From Multifurca ochricompacta (lineage: Eukaryota > Basidiomycota > Agaricomycetes > Russulales > Russulaceae), in contig WTXG01000001.1 in NCBI GenBank assembly GCA_022496185.1, forward strand, positions 682,001 to 746,000: a DNA stretch of 64,000 nucleotides. Direction: 5' to 3'. The notes beneath the pieces are model-generated. The model was not told the origin of the DNA and did no database searches. It saw nothing but the letters and a program-made list of their open reading frames with translations. The position numbers were made by a program, and so were the translations under genes. Below are positions 12,850 through 24,556 of the stretch, piece by piece. Position 1 is the stretch's first letter. Every line of letters starts with the position of its first letter.

Positions 12850-12851
12850 CT
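12814..12851. repeat. (AAAT)n tetranucleotide microsatellite
   Basis: About nine copies of an AAAT/AATA unit just after the thiolase stop codon, within the 223-nt gap before the next gene. It may also provide AATAAA polyadenylation signals for the thiolase transcript. Confidence 0.9.
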
Positions 12852-13034
12852 GTGTCGTTTTCTATATATAGTCATTTTGGGCGTTGTTAAGCTGAGCAAG
12901 CCTGAGCAGTAAAAAAACGCACCCACCACACAGTTCTGATCCCGCGCCCTCTTTGTTTTCCCCCCACCACTTGTCTTTCTTTTTCATTCCTTCACTTTCT
13001 GTAGACCTCTCTTTTTAATTAGGCCGTCGGCGTT

Positions 13035-15543
13035 ATGGCCAGCTACAATGCCATCGACAATGGATCGCCTTATGGCTCAGGCGACCCTTACTACAACGCA
13101 TCGACGGGCTACATAACTCCCACCAACCCAAAGAAACCCCTAAGCAAATGGATCAAGTTTGGCATACCAGTTGCTGTCCTTGTTATCGCCGGGGCAGTGG
13201 TAGCTGGTGTCGTTGCCTCCCACCACGGGCATAGTTCCAGCCCCAGCTCCAGCTCATCCTCTGGAAGTCCTGCTGCAGCTAGCTCTGCTGTTAGTGCCAA
13301 GAATGCCGTGGGCATATTTCCTACCGCTACCGACTCTGAGTTCATGGTGCCTATATATCCTTCTACTGTACGTCTCTCATATAAGTTGTTATTTGTCCAA
13401 TTTTTTTTATCGACGCACTGACAGACGAATGCTGCCGCTTATTCTACACCTACATTCAATCCTTCCAACGTGGCATTCGCGTGGCCGAAAGACCCTTTTA
13501 CGTTCTCATCCAACCCCAGCCCCACTGCTGTTCGCACGGATCGTCCACGTCTCATTGCTCCCAAGTACAAATGGGACGCCCTTCCCAGTCTTATAGCGAA
13601 CGACCCTTATCTCAAGCGCTGGAATGAAACCATTTTCGGGAATGCCACAGCTTATTTTTCACTACCTCCTGTTGCATATCACCTTGATGGGCTAGTGGTA
13701 TTCTAGACAACGCTCGCGAAGTGAAAATGCGGATTAAGGCATTCGCATATGTCTACAGAATGACAAATGATACAAAATGGGTTGATAGGACCTGGGCAGA
13801 AATTCAGGCAAGTAAATCATTTACCTGAATTACGGAAATTGCAAGCTCAACTACATCAGAATGCCGCCGGAAACGGAACCACATCCTTTGGACCCACTAA
13901 TGACAAGTGGAACACGATCCATTTCCTTGATACAGCTGAGTTCTCTGCCGCGTTTGGCATTGCTTACGATTGGCTATATGACATATGGAGCGACGAGCAG
14001 AAGAGTCAGATTCGCTTCACCTTGAATCTCTATGGCCTCGGCCCCGGTCTCTCGGTATATCAAGGTGACCCCAGCAGCGTTGGTTGGTGGCGCAATGGTA
14101 TCTATGGCAATTGGAATTGCGTTTGCAATGGCGGTCTCACCCTAGGGGCATTGGCCATACTCGGGGATGACACGACAGGAAATGCCGAGGCTCTGCTAGG
14201 TTTCACAGTTGACAACGCGAAGCAGAATTGCGCGTTGGCAGTCACCAACGACGGGACATGGAATGAGACCGCTAATTATTGGTACTTCGGCACCACGGGC
14301 CATGCCGAGATGAGCTCGTCGCTTATCACGGCTGCTGGATCTGATTTTGGCCTCCTCACCACTAATTCGAATCTCAACCTTACTGGCCTTTACCATATGT
14401 ATGCGTTCGGACCGACGTCATTGTTCAATTATGGTGATCATGGTCCGAACAAGTTTTCCACTACTGCCAACAGCATGATCTTTTACGCGTCACAATACAA
14501 TGCGCCGCGGTATGCGCTGTTCCAGCGCGATCAGGCTGATGCAGCAGAGCCCTGGAGTATGTTCTGGTACGACCCAACTATCTCTGGCGCTTTTTGGAAC
14601 GATGCGCCACTTGATCATTTCTTCGACTATGCTGGAGATCAGTGGGGATCGATGAGGAGTTCTTGGACAGATATCAATGCCTTGTACGTTGCAATCAAAG
14701 GCGGAACACTGCAAGGACACCAGGCGCACGGTGATCTCGACTGCGGTGACTTTGTCCTCGATGCCTTGGGTACGCGATGGGCAGGCGAGCTTGGGTCCGG
14801 CGACTACCTTTCTACGGGTTACTTTGAAAGCGAACTTCAAAGCTCGAGCCGGTGGCTATACTACCGAAAACGAACAGAGGGCCAAAACACTATTTTGGTG
14901 AACCAACAGAACCAGGATGTCACTGCACACCCTACGATGACTCACGACTCGTCTGGCACGTTACAAGGATCAAGCACGGTCTTCAAGGCATCCAGCGACT
15001 CGACTGCTTTCAGTGTTTTCGACTTGGCGAGTGCATATTTTAACGTGTGAGTATGGAAGCGTTTGGGGGAAGTCACCTCACATGTAATTGACATGGCTTT
15101 GTCACTTTGTTAGGACTTCATTCTCACGCGGGGTTCGATTTTTGAACGGAAGGCAACAAGTGCTGCTGCAAGACGATATCAACGCACAAGGGAGTGTCAT
15201 GTGGCGGATGCACACAAATGCCACCGTTTCGATAGATCAGAGTGGAACTTCGGCGACGTTGACTCTGGATAGTCAAACGTTAAAGATGGAGATTGTGAAT
15301 GCTCCTTCAGGTGCACAATTTGCGAAAGGAGAAGCAGTGCGGTTATCTGGGGACCCTCCGCTGCCAAGCGGACAGTCGGATCAACCGAATCCGGATGTGA
15401 CTGTGTTGTCAATCAGTCTCCCTGCTGGGCAGTACAGTTTGCAGGTGTTGTTCAACCCTCAATGGCCAGGCCTAGGGGCAAGCGACTATGTAACGCCGAA
15501 GAGTGTACCCCTCGGTAGCTGGTCTCTCACGAGCCACAATTAA
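13035..15543 (+). CDS. Membrane-anchored heparinase II/III-like protein (one base short)
   Basis: Probably a surface or secretory-pathway polysaccharide lyase or hydrolase; the substrate is unknown. Exons are 13035-13367, 13425-13807, 13860-15046 and 15114-15543; about 777 residues after allowing one missing base. Residues 1-38 are cytosolic, a transmembrane helix follows (FGIPVAVLVIAGAVVAGVVA), then a Ser-rich stalk. The alpha-barrel region includes FLDTAEFSAAFGIAYDWLYD; the C-terminal beta-sandwich includes HQAHGDLDCGDFVLDALG. The second intron (13808-13859) is GC-AG (CAG|GCAAGT). Exon 13425-13807 is 383 nt where its phases need 384: at the GGG of 13689-13691 the frame shifts, and a fourth G restores D-G-A-S-G-I-L-D. 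As read, translation would stop at 13706. Confidence 0.85.
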
Positions 15544-16005
15544 GTGGCGGAAGAAGGGGATTGGGATATGATTAATGAGAAACAGAGACACTTTAATTTT
15601 TTTAGTTTGTTTTTTTGTTTGTTTTTGCTTGTTGGACTTTGGACACAAATCAACATATTTAAATAATAAAAATAAATAATAATAAAAGTTAAACCTCCTG
15701 TTGTTGTTGTTTTGTTGTTTTGTACCTTTTACCTTGACAACGAGTGACATGTGTGTGACTCTGTGAGTGACAATTGTCACATGTACGGGCGGTGTGAAGG
15801 CGGTGGTCAGGTCAGTTGTTAGTTGTCAGTTGTGTCAGTTCCTTCATTTCCATTTCCATTTGTCCTGTCTGTGTCTGGTCGACTCGACCTGGTAAGTCTC
15901 TTTCAGGTTCTCCTCTCTCTTCCACTTGCTTGTGTTCATCTCCAAATTTCTTTCCCTCCCCTTCCCTCCCCGGCTGGTCCAACAAATCCCTAGACGTATC
16001 CCGCC
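15544..16005. promoter_or_regulatory. Upstream region of the Ser/Thr-rich protein gene
   Basis: 462 nt between two plus-strand genes. It begins with T-rich and GTTT-repeat sequence (about 15595-15640) and AATAAT sequence that could serve 3' end formation of the heparinase-like gene. It continues into a pyrimidine-rich tract (about 15840-15990) typical of fungal core promoters. No gene seen. Confidence 0.5.
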
Positions 16006-17213
16006 ATGGTCTTTCAACTCACTCGCAAGCTTGCCATCACCCTCTTTTTCTACGTCACCATCCTTTTATTCCTCGCTGGAACATCCTCCGCCAACGGTAT
16101 CTCTCCCAATTCTGGTCGTCGTCGTGACCATGTTAACCTCAAGCGCATGATTAAAATTCGAGCGCCCGCCCCTCCAGTGGCTCGTCAACTCTCTTTGGGT
16201 GATGGCCTTGGTGCCATTGGTGCTGGCGCTAATCCTCCTAAAGATATCTCTTCCACCTCACCCTCTTCAAGTACCACTGCTCCGACATCCTCAGATTCCT
16301 CCCGGCCTTCATCGGTCGCCTCTTCACCCGAGTCTAGTTCTTCGCCCTCTTCGTTGGCGTCGAGCTCTTCAGTGAGCCGCTTCACAACATCCAGGTCACT
16401 TTCCCCATGTTACTGATACTTTTTACAGATTTCATCCGTTTCGTCTACGTCGAGTGCTAGCTCAGTGAGCTCTACTAGCTCGACTAGCTCCATCCCAACA
16501 ACAACAGCCTCGTCCACCTCCTCCGCTCCTCTTCTCACTTCCACATCAAGTACTTCCTCACCCTCGATAGCTGGAAACATTCCGTCTACTACCCTCGGCG
16601 GTCAATCCATTTCAGTTGATTCAGTCACCTTGACAAGCCACGTACCGGCTGCTTCATCCACAAGCGCGGACAATACGCAAATTGGTGGCTCCAGTCTTTC
16701 TCACACCACCCTGACAATTCTCATAGTCCTTGCTGCATCCATCGGAGGCTGTGCCATCATCTGGACCATCATTCGCAAATGGAAGTTCCGCCCCTCCGCT
16801 CAGTTTGAGGATCGCCTTGAACCCATCAACTGGCAACCCACAGTGCACGATAGTGGCCTCCCGACTCACCGGAGAGTTCCCTCCAACGCCTCTTCGTTCC
16901 ATTCTGCAGGCCACGAAAATAGCGGCCTTGCACGCAGCGATAGCCAGAGCGGTGCGCCGTATAGCGCCGGGCGCAACCTCACCCCGTTGCCTGACCACGA
17001 TTTTACCCCTGGGCCCTCAGCACTTGCACCCGTTGGTGGCTACGCTGACCTTGCTCGTGGCCCCAGTCCTCAACCCCAGATGCAGGAGGCCCCACATCGT
17101 GGCCCTAGCCTCAACCGGGGTTACGAGAACTATCCAGGCCTCCCTCCCCACCATCAGGGCAGCTTGGCGCTCAGGAGGCTTACGATTATAACAATACAGG
17201 CGCCAGATATTGA
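16006..17213 (+). CDS. Ser/Thr-rich single-pass membrane protein (sensor-like; one base short near the end)
   Basis: Start in a strong context (CCGCCATGG). Exons are 16006-16371 and 16429 to the end. A signal peptide covers about residues 1-29. A long Ser/Thr/Pro-rich, probably O-glycosylated ectodomain follows. One transmembrane helix (TLTILIVLAASIGGCAIIW) precedes a basic stop-transfer IRKWKF and a cytosolic tail of about 130 residues. The layout resembles Mid2/Wsc-type cell-wall stress sensors but there is no WSC domain and no clear homology, so the role is inference. As read, the stop is at 17215-17217; one extra G in the GGG at 17157-17159 would give a Tyr/Asn-rich tail ending GARY and a stop at 17211-17213, and makes the last exon a whole number of codons. 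Confidence 0.75.
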
Positions 17214-17217
17214 GTGA

Positions 17218-17725
17218 ACTGATCGTCATGACGAAATGCAGCGTCAGTTTTTTTAGCATTCTCTTTAAATGTTTCCTGTCTAATGCATCTTTTGGTCTTA
17301 CACAGTACGCGCGTAGTGTCGTCTATATACCGCATGCCCTTTGCAGGGGGGCGAAGTTGAAACTGTCCTATCTTTCCCTCCCCGTATGAATAGCGTAGAA
17401 CAATTTCTTTTTTTCTGTCCTACGAGTCGCTGAGCGTCCGTTTCCCTTACTTTTTCCCCTTTTCTGATAATTTTTGGAGTTGCAATGCGTGCACGTGAGG
17501 TGCGATGGACGACGTTTGGTGTTTGTTCGTACATCAAGTGGCACCCGTAGTAGTAACTCGGCATTGTACATCGTCTGTACATATTCCATTTTCTCAACCC
17601 GTTGGTTCCCATTTTCAAGCATCAGTAAGAGTGCCTCTTCCTCTTCCCATAACAAGGTAGGGAGTAGAGCGGAATCGGTATATTCAACATACTGTGTGAG
17701 ACGTTGTCGGCGGCGAGTACCATTG
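17218..17725. other. Intergenic region between convergent genes
   Basis: 508 nt between the 3' ends of the Ser/Thr-rich protein gene and the Ima1 gene. Open frames on both strands show no family features. I see no RNA gene or repeat; it should hold two 3' untranslated regions. Confidence 0.5.
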
Positions 17726-19684
17726 TTATCGAAGTAATTGATAGTACATCATGCCGACCAGGGGAATCAATGAAAGCGTATACACCCAACCCCACGACCA
17801 CCGACTGGTATCCTTGGTCGCATCTGCTCGCCTCCTGACCCGGACAGACACGCCCACTGGCTCTGAGGAGTCAATATTGGTGCGCTCCAATAGCATTTCT
17901 AAGCCCGTTGTCGCATCCGCCGCCGTCCTCACAGAAAAAAGGCCACGCGAGACTGGTCCCTGCCTCACGGGAGATACGGTCGGTGTCCAGTCCATCACGT
18001 CGTCGTCTTCATCCCCTCGTGAATGTATTTTAGTATCGCGCGACTGTGACATCTGCGACGACGACGACAACGTTGGTGGTACCGGCACTGGTGAGAGCAC
18101 TGATGATGCTGAGGGTGGCAGGAAAGTCGCCGGTCTGAGCGAGGGATGCCCAAAGACAGGACCTGCTGCGTGCCACGTGCGCAGCGGGATTGGGGCGGCG
18201 GAGAGGGAGAGATTGTCGAGTAGCTCGGGAGGTTCGAAGGTGCGCGAGCGTGAGAATGATGACGCCGTAGTGGTGGTGTGTGGTGGTGGTGGGCTCGAAG
18301 TGCGTGAAGCGGTACCGATGCTTGGAGTGCTGGCGCGGGAGGTGGAGGTATCGATCAGACGCACGGCCGGTGGGCGGTGAAGTCGAAGGGTGAGGACGGA
18401 GTAGAGAGCCGCCTACGAGGGGAAAAGAACCATCAAGAAATCGCATATAAACACCAAGGAAGGTTGACTCGACTCACGAATAACTCAAAGCATGATGCAA
18501 AGCTGAAGAAGATGCGACTACCGACTGACCCAGGGCGGGAACGCAAGGATAGGTAATCCATAGAAGGATGACGCCATGACACCGTGATCAGGCCTGCCGT
18601 GAACATTCTCAGGACCCATACCGCGGCTTGTAAGGCCTATGCAATGGTATAAGGTAAACGGGGCATGCCAATATTTCCAGACATACAAAACTCACAACAT
18701 ATCGTTCTCTACCCTGCACACGTACTTTCCGGCCTTGGAGCTCCGCTCTTCGAAAAGATGCATAAGTAGGCAACCAAGCCGTCCAGAATAAGGACAGGAT
18801 GATGAAGACGGGGAGTGACACGGCAAAGAGGTATCTTTCAGGTAACGTCAAATGACCCAAGGAACCTGGTCCAACCAAGTAGAGGTCATGAGCTCGAGCG
18901 CGATCAGAAAGACAGGGGTACGCACCAGCCAGGTCAATGAATAATGTCCCAAGCAAGGTGGCTACCCACAAAATTCCGCGCGCAGTCCACCATCGCAGCT
19001 CGCGGTTTAGCTTGTACCGGTCCATGCTCGACAAGGACACTTGCCGTCGTGTGTCGTTCTTCTTACTCTCGTTCAGCCATGACCCGAGCGCGTCAGAGCG
19101 CGCCATAACATCCTTCTTCCGAATTTCGTCTTCAACAAGCGGGGCGCATCTTTCGCAGACGGGTGGGTAACGCGCGTACATGGAGGCTTTGTAAGCTGGG
19201 AAGCCCGCGAGGCGAGGTGCGTAGTCGGGGTCCTATGGAACGAAACGTGGTGGTAAGAGCCGGAGGGAACTTCTAAGACTGCGTGCAGGCAGAAGCGCAC
19301 GTCATCGGAAGGTGGCAGATAGCTCGATAGGAGGCTGAGGACGAGCCTCTGGTTTGATTGGCAAGTCGTGCAGAAAGGCGCTGCACCAAAGGTTGTGAGG
19401 AGACGATCCTTCCGCGGGGATGCTAGTGCGCGCTGAGTTCAGTGAGAGAAAAAATCAACAAGGAAGAAAGAAGAGGCACCTCGTCGAGCAAATGAATTGC
19501 GGTTCAGAGTTTCATCGTGCATGGCAGGGTCATCGGAAAGGATATCTCCGTTAGCATCGTAACGGTTCCAACAACCACAGTGAGGGCAAAGAAAGGAAAG
19601 TGGTTGAGGTGGTGGAGGGGAAAGGGTAGTCTGACAGAAGAAGCAGAGGATGCGCGTCTGTCGACGTAAAAGTGAATCCATCAT
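17726..19684 (-). CDS. IMA1: Ima1/Samp1 (NET5) inner nuclear membrane protein
   Basis: Integral inner-nuclear-membrane protein that links heterochromatin, nuclear pores or microtubule forces to the nuclear envelope in fission yeast and animals. The start is taken at 19684, M-M-D-S-L-L-R-R. The N-terminal Ima1 domain has paired zinc-binding CxxC motifs: CFFCQ, CPHCGCWNRYDANGDI, then FCTTCQ and PPVCERCAPLVEDEI. Four or more transmembrane segments follow (around 18940, 18830, 18780 and 18560-18470), then a long Ser/Pro-rich nucleoplasmic-type region and a last hydrophobic segment (WGWVYTLSLIPLVGMMYY) just before the stop. The first intron uses an acceptor cactag that restores R-A-S-P-R-K. It is divergent from the SNAPc gene. 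Confidence 0.88.
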
Positions 19685-19927
19685 AATAAGTTCAGTTCTT
19701 GAGTGTTTGTAGTGGGGCTTCGAACTTTCAGGTTCATTCAGGTTCAAATTGGCTCAGCTAGTCGGCGCTGTCTGGAGAGTAGTAATTGTGATTTCAGAAT
19801 GAACCAGTGATCAAGGAATGAAGAATGAATTAAGTGAAGGTGAAGATGAAGATATGTTAGGTAAGCTATGGAGGTGGTGAGGTGAGGGAGTGGCAGCTGG
19901 AAGCTGTTTGAAGCTTGAGGCTTGAAA
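19685..19927. promoter_or_regulatory. Bidirectional promoter, Ima1 / SNAPc subunit
   Basis: 243 nt between two divergent start codons. It contains purine-rich GGTGAGGTGAGGG-type sequence at about 19872-19890 and GAAGRTGAAG repeats around 19835-19855. No TATA box is obvious. Confidence 0.5.
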
Positions 19928-21172
19928 ATGTCACTCGTGCCATCACCCTCAGCAGCGCGCGGTGATCTCACACTTCAACCTCCTTTCTTCACTTCATCGC
20001 TCTTCGTAAACCCCTTTCGTGTCGACGTAGAGCAGCTCATCGATCTCTTCATTCAAGAGTACACGGACGATGTCACGCACCCGTTTACTTTGTTCAAACG
20101 TATATGGCAAGAACAGGGATGGACTTACACCCATCTCAAAGTGTTCGACGCACGCACGCGTCACAGTTACTTAACCGTTGTCTGTAGGCTTTTTATTGGT
20201 ATGTAATTTACATATTACATGAATACGCGAACGAACAAGACAGGGCAATTAGAACGAATCGCTGAACAGGTCGAGCCCATGCGCAGACTTGTCGCACTTT
20301 TTGGATTGTACACCTTCTATTTTACACAGCCATCGAGCTCTAGAATTTCCCTATATTCCATTAGACACATTGATATCGCTACTGGTGGGTGACCTGTTTG
20401 TCTTTGTCAAGCATGACTACTTGATGGTCCTCTTACAGATCAGTATGGATTACTCCTGGAATTGCCAAAGACAGTCTCGCTAAAGTTGGCACCTTATGCG
20501 TCCCAGATTCTTTCCGCATTTGTGGACGTGGACGCTTTTTACGTATTGCCCACGTCCAGAGTAGAACCGTATAATCCACGTACGCTTCCGCGCGAGGTTT
20601 ATGTTGAAGACGAGGAAGAAGCAATCGAGGACCATGCACTAACTTTACCATCAGAGTTGGGGCTGGACTCTCAAGTGCCTGGCTTGAACAGCGATACAAG
20701 GACAGCGACAAAGTTAGCAAAAAAAAAAGGAAGGCCGTCAAGAAGAGACATAGCGAAAAGAAAAAAGGACGCCATTGTAGGACTAGATCGATGGCTAGAG
20801 CGTACTGAGTCCATCGGGCGGCTCGCTAGTGGGGGTGGAACTGGGCCGAGCCGTAACCGAGGCCATGCAATACTCTCTCACGCGCCAACTGTGTCAAGGA
20901 CAAACTATCGTGCGGAAAAGGCAAGGGTGCTAAACAATTTGCTAGGAAATGAGGACAGAGGAGGACTTGAGACATTGGAACGAGCAAACATGGCAGTTTT
21001 GAATCGGTTGAGGAAGATTGACGCGATGGCCGCTGAGAAGGGGATGGAGGTGGGTGGGGAAGGGGGTGAGTTGACAGGTTTGGGACGTGTTGAACGAGCA
21101 GCGAGAGAATTACGCGAGCGTGATCAGGGTGGTATTTTAGGGTTATTGGAAGGGGCAGGGGGACGGGGATAA
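19928..21172 (+). CDS. snRNA-activating protein complex subunit 1-like (SNAP43)
   Basis: Likely part of the SNAPc-type complex that binds the proximal sequence element of snRNA genes. Three exons, 19928-20198, 20244-20384 and 20439-21172, give 381 residues. The N-terminal half matches the SNAPC1 family: DVEQLIDLFIQEY, then RRLVALFGLYTFYFTQP and QYGLLLELPKTVSLKLA. The C-terminal half is charged, with a basic stretch (KLAKKKGRPSRRDIAKRKK) that is a probable nuclear localisation signal with an AT-hook-like GRP core, and an Asn/Arg/Glu-rich end. The assignment rests on the N-terminal domain; the tail is not informative. Confidence 0.8.
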
Positions 21173-21526
21173 GACAAGAAAGTCAAATTGAGACTCTGAG
21201 TGCTTTGACTTTGACCTTGTGGCGTGCGTGGTGAGTGGATATATGCGCATTTAAGCGCATTTACTTTTTACTTTTTACTTGGGTGGTGGGTGTGGGTATA
21301 TGCAGATGCAGATGTATGCTATTACATAAACTAGTAACCATTCACAATTCTCTCTGGTGACCCGCGACCCTTGAGCTCACCAACCATCTGCCCACTACTC
21401 ACGCTCACTACCACCATCAAAACTCGAGAGTAAAGAGGATCTAAATTTCTCATTCTTTATTCTTCCTTCACTTCACTTCCTTGTATCACTATCCCTTACC
21501 TCCGACCGACACCCTTCGGATTCATC
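21173..21526 (+). promoter_or_regulatory. Upstream region of the KRE6-like gene
   Basis: 354 nt between two plus-strand genes. It has a short internal duplication (tttactttttactttttact at about 21261-21280) and GCAGATGCAGATG. A pyrimidine-rich tract lies just before the start codon. No gene is visible. Confidence 0.45.
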
Positions 21527-23949
21527 ATGTCCCAAGGCCCTACCCGCTACTATGTTGCTGACCTAGATACACCCTCCACAACAAACCTCCTCACACCTTC
21601 AGGACAACAGAGCGTGCAGGCCGCGCTCTTACGTGGCCCACGTTCAATTCGTCCAACTCTTAGCTCTGCCTCCCTGGTCAGTGTTAACTTCTTTTGAGTT
21701 CGATCTACCTTGCCTTCTCCCCTCTCTCACACTTCACATAGAATGAATCCCCATATCCTTTACCTGCAGGTAACAAGACCACCATAGCACCATCTATATC
21801 GGACAAGGTAAATAGTGCGTTCATACGTTCACGTGGATCTATTCTTATCATTCCATGTGTCTTCAAGTTCTCTTTATCCCCCGATCCTGCATCGTGGGGC
21901 TCTGATCTTTCCCCCAGCCACCCGGAGCCTGACGACTATCTTCACAACCCGGACCCAAGGCGTGACAGGAAGAATGACAAGGGTGGTACCATATTAACAT
22001 ATCGCGGTCTCACCAACCTTGGCTGTCTTGTTCTTCTGGTCCTTGCACTCCTTACCTTATTGTTTGTCTTCTCACCTGATCCATATCGCACTCACCACCT
22101 TATATATGACCACCTAACAGCGCCGGCTATCCTGTCATTACTTACTTCACTAAAAGTTCCCTTTCCAGGCAAGGCGGATTCAACTTCGGGGGCCTTAATA
22201 GTTCCGGACAGGTAGCAAGATCTACGCTTATGCTCAATCTTTCCGAAGTTTTACTGACTCGATCTCCCCGTCATGTAGGTTCCCGAGGTGAACGGTGGCT
22301 GGGGTCTCATCGACGTTGACACTCCTAAGAGCCTTTGGACTCGTCCTTCTTTCCATGATCCGACTCAAGAACTTCAGCTGGTGTTTTCTGACGAGTTCAA
22401 TGTTGATGGCCGTACGTTTTATCCTGGTGATGATCCATATTGGGAGGCCCTCGACCTTCATTACTGGCAAACGGGTAACCTTGAATGGTACGACCCCGCT
22501 GCAATCACTACAAAGAATGGCGCACTCGTGATCACTTTAAGCGAAAAGCCAAACCACGGCTTACAATACATGGGTGGTATGATGACTACATGGAACAAGT
22601 TCTGTTTCACAGGCGGCCTTTTTGAAACCAGTGTCACCTTACCTGGAGCGAATAACGTTGTTGGCTTATGGCCTGCGGTCTGGACGATGGGGAACCTGGG
22701 TCGCGCTGGATATGGCGCTTCCCTCGAGGGCATGGTGTGTAGTTGTGGCCTCTTCCATTAATCATCGACATGGTCACACATCCTTGATTACACCAGTGGC
22801 CGTATACGTACGACTCATGCGACGTGGGAACGGCTCCCAATCAAACTCAAGGCGGGCTCCCACTCGCCGCAACCACAGATGGAGACCCGTACAACGGCAA
22901 CGTGCTTTCTTATCTTCAGGGCCAACGATTATCCCGTTGTACATGTGCAGGTGAATCGCATCCCGGACCTCTTCATGAGGATGGAACATTTGTAGGAAGG
23001 TCGGCGCCGGAAATTGACGTTTTTGAGGCAACCGTGCGTTTCATGGCGAGTCTCTTTTTCCTCCAAAGCCAACATGATCGCTTCCATTTAGATTAAATTC
23101 CATAAAGATACGGGTCTTCTAACGGGACAGGTTTCCCAATCATGTCAATTTGCCGTGAGTCTATACATCGACTTTTGAACCTCTAGAGTTTATACATTAC
23201 CTCCTCAGCCATTCAACTATAACTACACGTGGCCTTACCAAAATGATTCCATCATTTATGATCCGGACATCACCGAGATCAACCCGTACAAAGGTGGCGT
23301 GTTCCAGCAAGCCGTGTCTGGTCTCACCGATACAAATCAAACTGCCTACGAACTGAATGGAGGAGACTTTGCTGTTTATGGTTTTGAATACAAGCCTGGG
23401 ACTGACAACGCTGTATGTGGTCTCTAGTATGTTGTGCCCATCTGAACAAAATTTTGGCAGTACATCACTTGGATAAGCAATAACCAATCCAGTTGGACGC
23501 TGTTAAGTTCTGGCACGGGCGCAGATCCGGTGGTAGAGATCAGCGCTCGACCCATCCCCCAAGAACCAATGGTATGCGCGCCTGGATCCAGCATGCCATC
23601 CTTATTAATTTTCGAAACCACCGCACAGTACCTTATCGCTAACCTGGGAATATCACCGCAATTTGGCCGGATAGACTTTGACCACTTACAGTTCCCAACT
23701 ACTATGCGAATCGACTATGTCCGTGTCTACCAACCAAAGGACCGAATCAACATTGGGTGCGACCCGGAGGCATTTCCGACGATGGCGTATATCAATCAGT
23801 CAGTGGCAGTGTTTCCCTCGTTGTGCACCCGGGACTAACTACAACGCCCTTGAAGGTATATTGAGGCGTACACAAACTACAATTTGACCACGTGGCGGGA
23901 TGATTTTAAACAGACATTTCCGAAAAGCCGATTCCTTGGTCAATGCTAG
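21527..23949 (+). CDS. KRE6/SKN1-family beta-1,6-glucan synthesis protein (GH16-like)
   Basis: Type II membrane protein of the secretory pathway required for beta-1,6-glucan assembly in the wall. The start is ATG at 21527. The cytosolic N terminus is about 140 residues and Pro/Ser-rich. One transmembrane helix follows (LGCLVLLVLALLTLLFVFSPD), then the lumenal SKN1/KRE6 domain: LVFSDEFNVDGRTFYPGDDP, NVVGLWPAVWTMGNLGRAGYGA, WPYTYDSCDVGT and the GH16-type core EIDVFEA, which carries the two acidic residues. The C terminus ends RFLGQC. About ten short introns interrupt the gene; all tested junctions keep frame. No frameshift was seen here. Confidence 0.93.
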
Positions 23950-24556
23950 CTAACGTCCATGGGATCTGTTCTGTTCGTTTGGCTACATTCAGCTACGCCG
24001 TACAAGACCTGTTGATGCACTGTCGCCGTACTCGTTCTTCCATTCATTCCCTTTGACCATGCTCCTCATTCAGAGGGGCCAGATGACCATCACATACACT
24101 GGCCGTGTTACACTTTAAACTTTATTGCTGTTCTCTTTCACCCTCTCCTCTGTTTATAGCTAGTATTTTTGGATGTTGTGCATGGGCCTAAGCTTGCAAC
24201 TCTCCGTCCTTATTTCTTCCTTTCGAGACATTCTCGACACGTAACGTATATCTCCTCCGTACATTCGCCATGATTTTGACGTGGCTATTTTACTCCGACA
24301 GTGCCATTGTAGTATCGTCAGTCAGTGTCTTGGTGAGAATAGACGAGCTACCTGAATGCCTTGCATGGCACAGCTACCCTGTGCATGTCCCAAATTACAC
24401 AATTGATTATAGCCTGTGTGTTACAGCTTCATGCAAAGTAGCAACATGAGAAACGAATGCCAGGTGCGAACACTTTAGATGCTTGTCCTCATGTGCACCA
24501 TATAGGTGCACATACCGTGATGATGATACTGCTCTCAACAAGCCACCCCGCAGATG
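23950..24556. other. Intergenic region between convergent genes
   Basis: 607 nt between the KRE6-like and UBE2O-like stop codons. It is of mixed composition without a supported gene, repeat or RNA. It is longer than most convergent gaps in this window. Confidence 0.5.

Noticed and set aside
13767..15050. Start of a heparinase-like protein at 13767
   Set aside because: The first thirty codons read through a GC-AG intron in the wrong frame; the true upstream exon ends at 13807.
17751..18380. 209-codon open frame on the plus strand
   Set aside because: It is antisense to the Ima1 Ser/Pro-rich exon and has no family features; codon bias of the true gene leaves the antisense frame open.
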